From Mycogone perniciosa (lineage: Eukaryota; Ascomycota; Sordariomycetes; Hypocreales; Hypocreaceae), in NCBI GenBank assembly GCA_025331125.1, contig JAOALB010000010.1, positions 26,715-90,714 on the forward strand: a stretch of DNA of 64,000 nt. Direction: 5' to 3'. The notes under the pieces were generated by a model, which had not been told where the DNA came from, made no database searches, and was given only the letters and a program-made list of their open reading frames with translations. The position numbers and the translations under genes were made by a program. Below, in pieces: positions 31,547-43,457 of this stretch; within the stretch, counting starts at the first letter, position 1; each line of letters starts with the position of its first letter.

Positions 31547-34368
31547 TCATAGAACCCCTCCGCGGCGGTGGTGCTGAGTTTGGCGGAGCTGATAGATAAG
31601 CCCCAGAACCCCAGCCTCAGGCTCCTCTGTGTTGGCCGCACTGTTCTCCTTGCTAAGTCCCTTACCCGGTGATGTCTCCCACGTGGACTCTCCAAGAATT
31701 CCCCCGGCCTCAGATGCATCATCATCCAACTCACCATTCTCTACCCGATCCTCAAGGGTTTCCTCGGGAATCAGTCTCTCCGTACGATGTGTACCCCGAC
31801 GATGCCGTGATTTGTGCATGCTCCTCGCCCCAAAAGTAGCCCCTGTTGGCTGGTGGTGTGGATCTAGTAGCATTGATGCCATTGGAGACGGCTGCGTTAT
31901 AGCATGTCCCGTTCGAGCCATTCCTCCCAAGCCCGTCGTCCGGTTTCTCGTCCTTGCGGTCTCCGTGCTCCCAAACTGCGAGGCTTGCATGTCAGCTGCC
32001 AGAGTGGGCGAGTTCAAGCTTGGAAACGCAGGTGGCGGATGAAATTGCTGCTGCGGTCCGGGGGGCATATGACCAGGAATACCCGTTTTGGGGTTGATGA
32101 CATAGTTGTCCAGGAATCCGTAATATGAGGCGGCCATCTTTCCATGCTTCGTTGCATAGTAGTCTTCGCGCACGTCTTGATTCAATCCTTGTCGGCCCCC
32201 CTGTCCTGGCCCTTTCTTAAAGTCAAACACAGCAAATGAACACACATAGCCCAATCCATCCACGTGGATGGTAAACTCGCGAAAGAAGTCCACAATTTGG
32301 TCACTGCACTTCGGCAACGACAAGAGCAACAACATCGGTGTTGTCAAGATGCCCATGACCTCCTCCAAGAAGATCACGACCTTCATTTTATACAGCTCCG
32401 AAAACTCCTGCTTAACCTCAAAGCTGTGCAGTCTCCCTTGCCAGTGATCTGGCATGTAGTGCGTATACTCCACAACGTTCCGCAAAGCGTATTCAGGGTT
32501 GAACACGGCAGCCTCCTCAGACACCATTCCTCGGGTGAGTGCCCATATTCCTCCAAAAACTCCGAGGTAGAAGAGAACTGTCCTATCCTTGGTGATCTCA
32601 AATCCTAGGAATAGTTCCGAGTCAAGGATAGTACCAACTGCGAGAATAGCCGTGATGGCCCCGGACATGAACGCAATACTTCGGGCAATTTCTTCTGTCA
32701 TTCGCTTTGGAAATTGATCTACATATCGAGTCGCAAAGGGAAATGACATATGTAGCCTCTCGTAAAAAATGTGCGGCAGTTCGTTGAACTCGCGAAATTT
32801 CCATTCCGCAAGAGCAGTATATTTCCGCGCAGCAGCCAACTTGGGGTCTTTTTGGTATTCCTATGTTAATCGTTAGCAGCAACCTCTCACACATCATTCA
32901 GTGTGCCATACATTGTAATAAGTAAAGAAGTAAACGATCGCCACATATGCTAGAACAATGGGAGCAAATATGAGGTTGAGAAGCCCTGCAAAGTAGAATC
33001 GTTGCTTCAGCTTCTGGCTCAGCACCCCCCGTCGATCTGCACGGAGAAAGTCCTGCTGCACCTGACCAAGCTCATTGAAAGCCATGTCGAGAATACAGTA
33101 GTGGAGGTACCACTCCATCGTCTTTGAGAATAGTTGCCTGTTCCGTAAAAATGGTAGTGGCAGTGACATATCCAGCAGGTCTTTGTTGATCATGGCGATT
33201 AGATAATTCTCCTTGCGCATAAGTCTATTGGCGATATCGTGAGCATCTAGCCTCTCTTTGGATTGGCTGCCCATGAACCGGCGCAGGTTTGGCGCTATGT
33301 TTGTTGCTGTTTTTGGGTTCTGATCACGCAAGGCCATGATCCGGGCCACGACATCCTGCCACGATACTGTTTGCATATCCTGCTCGGGAATTTCGAGAAG
33401 AACAACAAAGAACTCGCGAATATGAACTAGACGGCGAATCTCAAAGAAGTATTGCACTGATTTCCATATGAAAAAGAACGAGTAAAGCCAGATGCCGAAA
33501 CTCCAGATGCCGGACATCTTCCGGGTGCATTGCTTTATGACGACATCTCCCAACGATTTGCTATGTGGAACTTTGCTGTATTCGACGCATTGGCTGAGGA
33601 ATGTTAGGAGGATGGCCACGAACAAGGTCTCTCTGCTATCTATCAGCCAATGTGACAGCCACGGAAACGGACTCATCAGTATGCTTACAAAAGCCATAAT
33701 GCATTCGAACAAAGGATGCACCAAATGCCACCTCCTTCATAATAGTCATACACATCTCGCATGAAGCTGTCGAGGTTCGATGTGTTGACCCATCGCCATA
33801 GGGCCCTTTCCCTTCGTCCACCAGATGCCATGCCTCTCATCAGAGATCTGGGCTGTGCTGCCGTCATCTGCCCATGCGATTCTGCTGATTGAAGTCGCTG
33901 ATGTGCGGTTGCAGGATCCCATTGTCCCCGGTTGGGTCCCGGCAGTGTGCCGCGTACCGCGCGGGATTGCGATTGGTCATGTCGCCCTGTTCGATTTGTC
34001 GTAGCATACTGAAGTGGCGTCGTTGAGTTGGGTTCTACCAGAAGAGAGGCGGGGACGTCATTGTCGGCCTCGTCATCATGATGGGGCCACCTTGACCCGG
34101 TGTCACGACGACTGTCGGGCTGCCTGGGTTTCTGACCCAAATGGCCTTTCCCCCCATATACAGCACTATCGACGGTAATGCGGCTCCCTCCGGTAGCCAG
34201 TTCTTCAGCATCAAGTTCGTTGAAATGTTGCCGCAGATTATCCTCGTCAACATTCAACCCTGCTTCCTCATCTGGATCGACCTCGTCGCCACGCGACCGC
34301 AATTCTTCGTAGAACGACTGGGCACCTCTTGTGGAGGCCGCAAGTCGACCAAAAATCTTGGACGTCAT
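31547..34368 (-). CDS. ATG9: ATG9, autophagy lipid scramblase
   Basis: Multispanning membrane protein whose vesicles seed the phagophore; it scrambles lipids delivered by Atg2. Three exons (34368-33689, 33632-32912, 32860-31547) give 904 residues. The cytosolic N-terminus (about 220 residues) is hydrophilic. Then VYDYYEGGGIWCILCSNALWLLETLFVAILLTFLSQC shows the first membrane part, joined across intron 1. The conserved core follows: SFGIWLYSFFFIWKSVQYFF, HDIANRLMRKENYLIAMINKDLLD, LHYCILDMAFNELGQVQ, FYERLHMSFPFATRYVDQFPKR, FLEEVMGILTTPMLLLLSLP, and DGLGYVCSFAVFDFKK. The C-terminal 220 residues are disordered and Pro/Ser/Glu-rich. The gene is divergent from COG6 (1.1 kb between starts). ATG4 lies about 18 kb downstream in the window. 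Confidence 0.97.
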
Positions 34369-35492
34369 ATCGAATAGCAGGGGTGGGATGTAGCCTTGAA
34401 AACTCAGCTCAGCATGTTCGCAACTGTAATGACGATTCGTCTTTGGTAGGTTGACAGTGATTCACTTGTCGAGTGATGGCCAACAGGGATTCGCGGCAAC
34501 AATGTGCAGATGTACTGTTGGCGGCTGTCTGATTCAAGTCAGCGTGCCTATCCCTTCGCAAGGCCGTAAATAGTGACATTCCGTATAAAATACAGCAGTA
34601 ACCATTCTACTGCCAACATGATCAGGTGTTCACAGGAGCATGACGCTATTCCAGAGCCATGTGCGCCCAAATCCGTGTGGGGATGTAGACGTCACGAGAT
34701 TGAAGTGTGCACATACCTCCTATTGCCAGCCGCCCTCGCTCATCAGTCAAGGAGCTCCCTAGTCATTAGTGTTTAATACGAGAAAAGGACGCGCATTTGC
34801 AGAGAATTAATGCGAACATATGAGACGAAGGGATGACCAGCTCAGTTGGTCAGCGAAGCAACAAGGAAAGATAATATGAATCAGATGGCACGTCAGTGGG
34901 CTTGCAACTTCCGAATCGGTACTCCTTTATATTACGGAGCAGTATACCTACTACTAGGTACTTCGTACCTAGGTATCCATCAGTGGTACTCCGTACTCCA
35001 TACAGGTAGCTTTAAGCTATGAGAAAAGGGGCGGTGAGCACTGAGTTCAGCTTTCTGCCTGACATTTGTAATTAGTACTGTTACCAAATTGACTACTAAA
35101 CTACTACTACTATAGGTAGGTACCTACCATTACTCCGTACTACTTCATAATAGTTGCTACCTATCAAAGAGACACACCGCCTTGGCATGAGTGACCTGGT
35201 CACTGCTACCTTTATCGTAATACTTCGTACTATTAAGATTACTACTAATAATAAATACTGCGCTCAACTCACTAATCTGTTGGACTAGGAGTTTGAAACC
35301 ATACGTCCTAGCATTGCTGGTTTTATCTGAACCGGATTCGTTCCATCCCATTTGAAAGACGCATGCACTCTAGTGCTGCACCGCGATTCATGGAGTACAT
35401 CTGTTGGTAGAGAACAGGGCATGAAGTTTCTCTACACAAGGTCTATTCATCCATTCAAATATTGTCACTAAGTCCTACCCCTTTCAGCCAAT
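34369..35492. promoter_or_regulatory. Divergent promoter region ATG9 / COG6
   Basis: 1.1 kb between start codons with a dense set of GTAC-type motifs at 34930-35235 (GGTACTTCGTACC, GGTACTCCGTACTCC, TTACTCCGTACTAC, AATACTTCGTACTA) mixed with TAC/TAG trinucleotide runs. No gene. A tRNA-like string at 34852-34866 (AGCTCAGTTGGTCAG) has no matching stems. Confidence 0.5.
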
Positions 35493-37601
35493 ATGTCACT
35501 TGAGACTTCGTCCCGTTCTCAGGTAGAAGGGCTCGCTTTTGGTACCGCATCACCGACGAACACACCAGCTGTTTCAGCGCCCAAGGCATCGGATCCCTTA
35601 GCCTCAAAGGTCACAGCCGTCCTATCTACGTCCTATTCAGATGTGGAATTCCGCGAGGCTTTGTCTCTCCTAGACAATCGAGGGGTTGTAAACGATGCAA
35701 AGACAAGGCGCCAGTTGCGGCTGGACCTTCATAAGGAAGCCATTGACTGTAATGGAGAGATCATTGGTGAATTTGGTCGAGTTGCCGAGGTTAGTACACC
35801 CGAAGCAAGATCAAGGAGGTACACAGAATAACAAAATGCTTAGCAATTGCACCGTATAAAAGCAACAGTTGGAAAACTTAACTCCTGTTATGAAGTCATC
35901 AAAAACCAAGTCGCTTCTGCTCACTCCCAGACCCTTCCAGCTCTTGCAGACGCAGCATCTCTACTTGAGCAGCGCAGGCAAATTGAGACAAGACAGGAAG
36001 TTTTGAATAGCTTCAAGAACCACTTTATCATGTCGGACGATGATATTGTCGCAATGACTTCAACCATGGAACCCGTTGATCAGCGATTTTTTGACTCTCT
36101 CCTGAAGGCTAAGAAGATCAGCCAAGACTGCGAGCTTCTCCTCGGATTTGAGAAGCAGACGCTTGGTTTGGAGCTAATGGACCAAACGTCGAAAAATATC
36201 AATCTCGGTTTTCAGAAGCTATACAAATGGGTACAGCGAGAATTCAAGACACTCAACCTAGAGAGCCCCCAAATGAATCCCTCGATACGATGCGCGCTTC
36301 GGGTACTTGCAGAACGACCATCTCTCTTTCAAAATTGTTTGGATTCGTTTGCGGATGCACGGGAACGAATTCTCTCAGAGGCTTTCCATTGTGCCCTGAC
36401 CGGGACTACGCTACATGGAACGGAGGATCCAAGAATCAAGCCCATCGATCTAACTGCACACGATCCTCTACGATATATAGGGGATATGTTAGCTTGGATT
36501 CACTCTGCCACGGTCAGCGAACGTGAGACATTGGAAGTCCTGTTTGTTGCCGAAGGCGAAGAACTGGCTAAAGGATTAAAGTCGGGTCGAGATGCCGAAT
36601 TTTGGCGGTTTGCGGCCGATGAAATAGACGAAGAGGGCGGTTTCAATGCCCTGAAGGCGCTTAATGAGCTGGTTGACCGAGACATCTCTGGGGCGGCTCG
36701 AGTAATGCGTCAACGAATCGAGCAGGTTGTCCAGTCAAACGAAGACGTTATTGCAGCATACAAGGTGGCCACCCTGATCAACTTCTACCGTGTTACGTTT
36801 GAGAAGCTCCTCGGGCTAAGATCTGGGCTATTGGAGTGTGTGGAAAGTCTTGAGACAGAGACCATGCGACAGTTTCGGGCGCTAATCAGGGACAACATCA
36901 CTGCGGTCCAAAGTGAATTCCAGCAAACCCCGCCAACTCTGGAGCCCCCGGGATTTCTCCAGGCTTCACTTAAGCAGTTAGATGTCATCATTCAAACTTA
37001 TCAGTCATCGGTATCAGCTTCTGAAAACCGGGAAACTGAATTCCAGACTGTACTAGCAGAAGCATTCGAGCCTTTCATGTCTGGGTGCGAGGAGATGGCG
37101 AGGACCATGGAACCCCCGAGCGATGCTGTATTTCTCATTAACTGCAAACTTGCTGCGGCGATATGTCTGGACGGTTTCGAATTCACGAGCCGTAGAGCAG
37201 GGCAGCTTCGGGCGGATATCAATCGCGATGCCACCAAGCTCATTGAGAGCCAGTATAGTTTCTTTCGCAAGGGGTCGGGATTAAATGCCGTGATAGACTG
37301 CATGCAGGATGTCACGCTAGGCCAAATCGGCCAGGAGTCACTTAACCAAGCAAGCCAGGAGTTAGATGACTTCCTACCATCTGCTTTGATGGATGCCATG
37401 GAAAGGCTGAAGAGTCTCCAGGACTCGGAGCTTGCACATGACATCACGGCGCAGGCTGCGGAGAGATTTTGTAGCGACTTCGACAAGTTAGAACAAGTCA
37501 TCGTGGGTATTGATGATGACACGGAAGAGTCTGACAACCCCAGTGGCTTGCGGTCCATTTTCCCCCGGACATCTGCTGAGATTCGGGTTCTTCTCTCCTG
37601 A
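35493..37601 (+). CDS. COG6: COG6, conserved oligomeric Golgi complex subunit 6
   Basis: Lobe-B subunit of the COG tether for retrograde vesicles within the Golgi. Exons 35493-35789 and 35844-37601 give 684 residues. N-terminal heptads (VTAVLSTSYSDVEFREALSLL, RRQLRLDLHKEAIDCNGEIIGEFGRVAEQLHRIKATV) form the complex-assembly coiled coil. Family hallmarks are LEQRRQIETRQEVLNSF, HFIMSDDDIVAMTS, LGFQKLYKWVQREFKTLNLE and especially HDPLRYIGDMLAWIHSATVSERETLEVLF. The rest is the helical CATCHR fold. Length agrees with fungal COG6. Confidence 0.96.
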
Positions 37602-38480
37602 TTCAGTCTACCTAAGCTTAAACGGACATGGAGATTTTAGTGAGAACCTTCACACGAAATGTGGAGATCGCAGAGGGTCCTGTTCCAACTCTGTAACTGA
37701 CTCTCAGAACCTCTTCAGCGTAACTGTTTGTCAGAGGGAATGATACTCCGTACCTGCCTTGCAGTACTTCGTGGGAATTTTCAAGATACCATACTAGATG
37801 CCAAGGTAATTTGATAGTAACAGCTATTATGTGACACCGTTATAAAAATGCACAGAGTACAGCAAGTATTATCAGGAAAGCTCGTGATAGAAGAATATAA
37901 AGGAACTGGGTGCCTACTAAGCTTACTTTCGCCTACTCTGTTTAAATATAATATCCTTTACCTAGGTATCTTTAAGAGGTATACTTCGTACTCCGTACAT
38001 GGGGTTATAATAGTCAATTAGTACGTTATTAATGCCTAGGTACGGAGTACTTAGTAGGTACAAAGCACTCCGTAGTACCTCTCAATTTCTGTGGCTCTGT
38101 TTGTCTTATCCGCCACGAAATTACGTCACTGCCCAGATCCGTCTTTATGCTGAGTGCCACAGAATAAGCCAACCATGGAACTTACAGTTCCTGGTGCCAA
38201 CTATCTATGTGCGTACGCACAACTTGTCGTGCCCCCAAATTAACCAAGGTTGGGGACAGATGTGGGTTGGCCACAGAGTACTCACGAAAGGCTTCATCCG
38301 TCATATATCCACTTCTCTTGCCAGTCCGGTGGTGATCGACCACCGCTCTCCGTTCAACCTGCCATCCTAACCCGGCCATAGGCTCGTGTCCTCACTTTTT
38401 GCGTCTCAAACGTTATAGCCATTCGGTCACAAATCACTGCATAGTGCCAACGGGACTATTATGTGCCCATTATCGGTGCG
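37602..38480. other. Intergenic region COG6-AAA ATPase
   Basis: AT-rich at 37790-38000 with several intergenic motifs: ATACTCCGTAC (37743), ATACTTCGTACTCCGTACAT (37982) and GTACGGAGTACT (38041). No gene recognised; a 112-codon plus frame at 38032-38370 begins inside the motif cluster and has no domain. Confidence 0.5.
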
Positions 38481-41101
38481 ATGCTGCGGAACAAGGCTGT
38501 TACTACTGCGCTCCAGAAGACATACGATGATACCTACCTAAGTTGCTCAACTGCCGTGTACTATGAAAGCCAGGTACTTATAGGCTGGTCTTCTCTTTGA
38601 TCCTTTGCTTTTCTTGTTCTTTTCTGCATCCGCCCCCCCTAACAACTCTTGGCTCAGGGCAATCACTGATTAAAGTTCCGTCAGGGAGATGAGATTGAGG
38701 CGACGCGACATTGGAAAAGCGCCCTTGACCAGATACATGAACATCACGCGACGAAGCCCAACGCAGCGGCACAGAGGGCACAGACAGACACAGAGAAGGC
38801 ATTAGTGGATGCGCTGAAGGAACTTGAGCTGCAATGCAAGGAAAGAATCGACCTCCTAAAGGCTCTAAGGGCGTCCCGGCAGGATGAGTTTATTCCAACA
38901 TCCGGTACCAGGCCCATCAATACTGCCCAGGCTGATGCCAACGACTATCGAGGAAAGGGCTCTATTGGACAGGGGACCATTCCTGCTGTTACATACTCGG
39001 AATTATCGCGTCCAGCCTTCCCAAATCGGCCCTCCCTCCCAAAACGGACAACATCCGGGAGCGCAACATCCGGGAGCGCAACATCCGGGAGCACCTCAGT
39101 TGGTCTAAATAACCACAATGTTACCACCACCATGTGTACCGGCTCAACTTCTGGTTCCCGTTCACCCAATCTACCGAATGAAAGGCAAGATAAGGCAGTC
39201 CGCCCTTCAAGTCCCGAAAAGCACACGATGAGAACCACATTACGACCAGGGAAGACAAGCGACAAACCTGGCGCCGTTGCCCGCAAATCACATAAGCCTT
39301 TAGCAGAAGGACCAAATAAGGCAGCAACATTAGCATGGAGCGCCTTTGGATCTCGAGAACGTCCTCGTAAATCTTCTGAGGGCACACCAATAGTGCCGAC
39401 CTTTAGCCCACGCGAATCCACAGAGCGACTTCCCAAGGTCCAGTCATCTCAGCTCCAGTGGGACAGCAATTCGCGAAGGTTGATTCCGTCACGCGATGCC
39501 GAGTTTCCTTTGAACTCATCTAAGTCAGCTAATGAAATTCGTTACGCTGACTCAAGGCCATCACTTCTTTCCGTCAGTGCAGCATCAAGCGCCCTGAGTT
39601 CTTCATCCAACCAGGATCCTGTATTGTCAGATCAAGCTCAGAATCGATTAGAACGATCAACGCGCGTATCGCCAATTGCGGCTGCATCGCTGAAACTGCA
39701 GAGAGGCGAGCCCAACTACGGTTCAGAGATAGCTACCAAGGCAGTTGGGGCGTCTGAAAAGAGAACTGCCTCCAGCCCATCGACAAGGAAGAAACTGAAT
39801 GGAAGGAGCTCTGCGCACCTTCTCCAGCTATCGAGATCTGATCAAGGAGAAGAAAATCGGTCAGAGAGTCGATCCTACCGCGGGCAAGAAAGGCCTCGGA
39901 CATCGTCCGTGTCTAGTACTTCCCATAATGATGATACTGTCAATATCAACAGTAAACCAAGATCCTCAAAGGGCAAGGGGACTTCGTTGAAAACGGACTC
40001 GGACGAGCAGTCTTCAGAGGAGAATACTACTGGGGATAACAACTCGAGCGTGGCAGCTTGGAAGAAAAAGAAGGCGGCTATTCTCAAGAATCTTCCGCCA
40101 GGTATTGACGAGGCGGCTGCTAAACAAATACTGAATGATATTATTGTGCAAGGAGATGAGGTTCGATGGGGCGACATTGCTGGACTGGAAATTGCAAAGA
40201 ATGCGTTACGGGAGACCGTGGTCTACCCATTCCTACGCCCTGATCTCTTCATGGGACTGAGGGAGCCCGCCCGAGGAATGCTGTTGTTTGGTCCTCCGGG
40301 AACGGGAAAGACGATGTTGGCGCGAGCCGTTGCCACGGAATCCAAATCAACCTTCTTCTCCATCTCAGCAAGCAGCTTAACGAGTAAGTACCTAGGGGAG
40401 TCGGAGAAACTTGTCAAGGCTCTGTTTGGCCTCGCCCGAGCGCTAGCACCGAGTATCATATTCGTGGATGAAATCGATTCACTCTTATCACAAAGGTCTG
40501 GATCAGGAGAGCACGAGGCCACTGGAAGAATAAAGACAGAGTTTCTTATTCAATGGAGCAACCTTCAGCGGGCGGCAGCCGGTCGAGAGACTACAGAGAG
40601 AGACAAAGAGCGAGGTGATGCGAATCGAGTTCTTGTTTTGGCAGCTACGAACCTGCCATGGGCCATTGATGAGGCTGCACGCCGACGGTTTGTACGGCGA
40701 CAGTACATTCCGCTGCCAGAACCAACAACACGGGAGACACAACTCAGGACTCTGCTAGGCCAGCAAAAACACAGCCTCTCAGACGATGAGATAAACAAAC
40801 TGGTGCAATTGACAGATGGTAAGTAATATTGTATCCCAGACACCCTGCCTTTTCACTTCCTGACGATGATACCCAAAAAGGATTTTCAGGCTCTGATATC
40901 ACGGCTCTTGCCAAAGATGCCGCCATGGGCCCATTACGATCCTTGGGAGAGGCACTCTTACATATGACAATGGATGATATCAGGCCCATTGCACTTGTGG
41001 ACTTTGAGGCGAGTTTGGGGACCATTCGGCCCAGTGTCAGTAAGAGTGGATTAAAGGAGTATGAAGATTGGGCTAAAGAATTTGGAGAACGGGGAGGTTA
41101 A
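38481..41101 (+). CDS. SAP1: MIT-domain AAA ATPase, Sap1/Yta6 (fidgetin/spastin) type
   Basis: Meiotic-clade AAA ATPase related to Vps4, spastin and fidgetin. Three exons (38481-38573, 38685-40818, 40881-41101) give 815 residues. The MIT domain (about residues 1-75) is made by joining YLSCSTAVYYESQ to GDEIEATRHWKSALDQI across intron 1, which a one-exon reading misses. A long Ser/Thr/Arg-rich linker follows (about 80-430), then the catalytic part: VRWGDIAGLEIAKNALRE, Walker A GPPGTGKTMLARA, Walker B IIFVDEIDSLLSQR, second region AARRRFVRRQYIPLP, sensor/C-terminal GFSGSDITALAKDAAMGP and the Vps4-clade C-terminal helix EYEDWAKEFGERGG. The linker carries a 15-nt tandem repeat (ATSGS). Microtubule severing is possible for the clade but is not shown by sequence. 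Confidence 0.9.
39050..39091 (+). repeat. In-frame 15-nt tandem repeat in the AAA ATPase linker
   Basis: ACATCCGGGAGCGCA repeats almost three times (last copy cut after AGC), encoding TSGSA-TSGSA-TSGS. The unit is a multiple of three, so copy changes keep the frame. It lies in a disordered linker. Confidence 0.85.
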
Positions 41102-41464
41102 GCGCTGCAATGCCATCTAGGACATACTGCGGCGAGTATTTCCCAAGCCTGTAACCGATAGGCCTGGATTAAAACTATCCATATATAAAGAACTCTAGCC
41201 TAATGCGAGAAATAGCTTCTCGAAGCTGAGCCATCTGACACGTCCATTTAGAGTAGTCTAGTTCCGTCAGAAATAAGGCATGATTTCACAGCCGTGCTCT
41301 TGTCTCCAATCATTGAAGTGATAACCGTATCGTACAAACTTTCATTATCATGGATAAACACACTAAACACAATATCATGTGAATCTAGTGGTAGAGTGGT
41401 GTTGCCAGTTCTCAAAGGGGGTTTGGCCCGGCATGCATATCTAAGCGAGAGTATGACACATATG
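41102..41464. other. Convergent 3' regions AAA ATPase / uS17m
   Basis: 363 bp between stop codons. A stretch at 41384-41416 (TCTAGTGGTAGAGTGGTG) resembles a tRNA D-arm but has no B box or acceptor stem. No gene. Confidence 0.5.
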
Positions 41465-42058
41465 TCAGTACACATGACTTTGGGGATGGGCTTGTTGGCG
41501 CTGAGCCTGTATGGTCTCCCAAGCCTGATGTTTTGCATCTCTCTTCTCCATCTCGTTTTGTTTCTCTTCTATCAGTCGCTCCTGTTCCGCCTGCCGCCTT
41601 GATGACCTGCGCTCATCCTTAGCCACTTTCTTGGCTTCTCGCTCTGCTATCCTCTCCTCCAAGGTCGGAACTGGTGATCGCTCTTCAATTGGGATACCAT
41701 ACGGCGCGATGATGTGTTTGACGACGTGGCGCTTGTGTTGGGAGGTTGGCCAGCCGGGAACGATGGAAACAACGTCGCCGGTGCGGAGGGATGAGTTGGG
41801 ATCATGGACAAGGTAGTGCTTCGGATCGGCAAACCACTTTGATGAGTGGAAAGAGTCTGCATCAGGTCACCCGTTTTGGACCATATGGGGGTGTTTCCAT
41901 CCCTGGGACTGGCGAGGGCATACCTTGTTGACAACCTTGTTCCATTTTTGGCCACCTACTCGTACCTTCACGGTCTTTTGCATGAGGCCGGCCGATACCA
42001 CCACTCCATGAAGCTCATGGGTCACACGGTGCGCAGCTTTAGCGACTTGCGACGACAT
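41465..42058 (-). CDS. MRPS17: Mitochondrial small-subunit ribosomal protein uS17m
   Basis: S17-family OB-fold protein of the mitoribosomal small subunit. Exons 42058-41924 and 41836-41465 give 168 residues. The S17 core is HELHGVVVSAGLMQKTVKVRVGGQKWNKVVNK joined to WFADPKHYLVHDPNSSLRTGDVVSIVPGW and HVVKHIIAPYGIPIEERSPVPT. A Glu/Lys/Arg-rich C-terminal helix (EERIAEREAKKVAKDERRSS) extends beyond the bacterial protein, as in fungal mitoribosomes. There is no obvious cleavable presequence, which is usual for this family. I chose the ATG at 42058; an in-frame TTG two codons upstream is not needed. Divergent from EMG1, another ribosome gene, by 474 bp. Confidence 0.94.
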
Positions 42059-42532
42059 GGTCAAGGTTTGGGGAAAAGTTGAATGACTGGCAATATCTCT
42101 AAGAACGGGCTGAAAAGGCTTTCGGGATTCATGTGGCCATTACTTTGGGGAAAGGAACAAAGTGGTCGTGACGGTTCAACAACCTGGCGAATCTTCCGAC
42201 ACGAATTTAGCGGTTGTTCCTCCCTCCATGCAAGCGGATACAGGTACAGAGTACATGCCTCGTGGTGTGTACTACTAGGTCTGTCGCAATGGTATGGAGT
42301 ACTACTACGTACTAACCATACTGATATTGCGTAGATATGAGCACAGCCAAATCTCCTCCATCATTCCTTCTCTTTGTCTATCATCGTCAATCGTCAATCC
42401 TCAGCGTTGTCTGCTTTTGACAATATCAATTCACCCACGCTAATTCACCTCTCGCCACCGAGGCCATTCATTGCCTTATTTGCCTTATCATTGAGCCCTC
42501 GGACTTCCCATCGCCTGTGTCTTTCCACCACC
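42059..42532. promoter_or_regulatory. Divergent promoter region uS17m / EMG1
   Basis: 474 bp between starts of a mitoribosomal and a ribosome-biogenesis gene. Contains GTATGGAGTACTACTACGTAC (split motif near 42291) and a pyrimidine-rich leader (42350-42530) before EMG1. Confidence 0.45.
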
Positions 42533-43457
42533 ATGTCGTCTCCTGAACGCTGTGCTGGCACGAAGCGGCCTAGTAAGATCCAATGCTTTCAATGAACAAG
42601 CGGTACACCGTGATTTTTCAAATAATACCTAGCTAACAATAGCTGCATGCGCCATGACAGGGACGCAATCGCTTCCGCCTCCGGCTCTGCCTCAGTTGGT
42701 TGCTGAGCAGAAGACCCCTATTCCGCCCACAGATAAAGATTCGCAACGCCTCATTGTTGTTCTGTCCAATGCCAGTCTTGAGACTTACAAGGCTTCACAT
42801 GGAGGCGTTGGTCGAACGGGACTTCACCGTGAGGAGAAGTATTCACTCCTCAACAGCGATGAGCACATCGGTGTCATGCGTAAGATGAACCGCGACATTA
42901 GCGATGCTCGCCCCGACATAACGCATCAGGTTGCGCACCCAAGCCTTGTCATCTTTCGCTCATTTTGCTGACTCTTGCAGTGCCTGCTAACTCTCCTGGA
43001 CTCACCCATCAACAAGGCTGGCATGCTCCAAATTTATATCCACACTGCCAAAGGTGTTCTAATTGAAGTGTCTCCCTCGGTCCGCATTCCCCGAACTTTC
43101 AAACGATTCGCCGGCCTCATGGTACAGCTTCTACACCGGCTGTCTATCCGCTCCACCAACTCCAACGAAAAGCTCCTACGTGTAATTCAGAATCCGATCA
43201 CCGATCACCTCCCCCCCAACTGCCGAAAAGTAACCCTTAGTTTCGACGCGCCGCTTGTTCGCGTTCGTGAGTTTGTTGAGACATTGGAGCCCAAAGAGAG
43301 CATTTGTGTCTTTGTTGGGGCCATGGCCAAGGGTGTCGACAACTTCGCCGATTCGATAGTAGACGAAAAGATCTCTATCAGCAATTTTTCCCTCTCAGCA
43401 AGCGTAGCATGCAGCAAGTTCTGCCATGCAGCTGAAGATGTTTGGGACATCCTCTAG
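42533..43457 (+). CDS. EMG1: EMG1/NEP1, rRNA pseudouridine N1-methyltransferase
   Basis: SPOUT methyltransferase that methylates a conserved 18S pseudouridine and is essential for small-subunit assembly in the nucleolus. Exons 42533-42572, 42661-42929 and 42981-43457 give 261 residues. Hallmarks are RLIVVLSNASLETYK, the DSPINKAGMLQIYIHTAKGVLIEVSPSVRIPRTFKRF core, the RNA-contact LLRVIQNPITDHLPPNCRK and the SAM-binding VFVGAMAKGVDNF, followed by ISISNFSLSASVACSKFCHAAEDVWDI. Intron 1 has two in-frame AG acceptors 18 nt apart (42642 and 42660), so the N-terminal tail may or may not include six more residues (TACAMT). Confidence 0.96.

Noticed and set aside
34845..34925. tRNA-like D-arm AGCTCAGTTGGTCAG
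   Set aside because: The downstream TTCCGAATCGG is only a poor B-box match, and no acceptor or anticodon stem can be drawn.
41384..41460. tRNA-Gly-like string TCTAGTGGTAGAGTGGTG
   Set aside because: No GGTTCGANTCC element and no acceptor stem.
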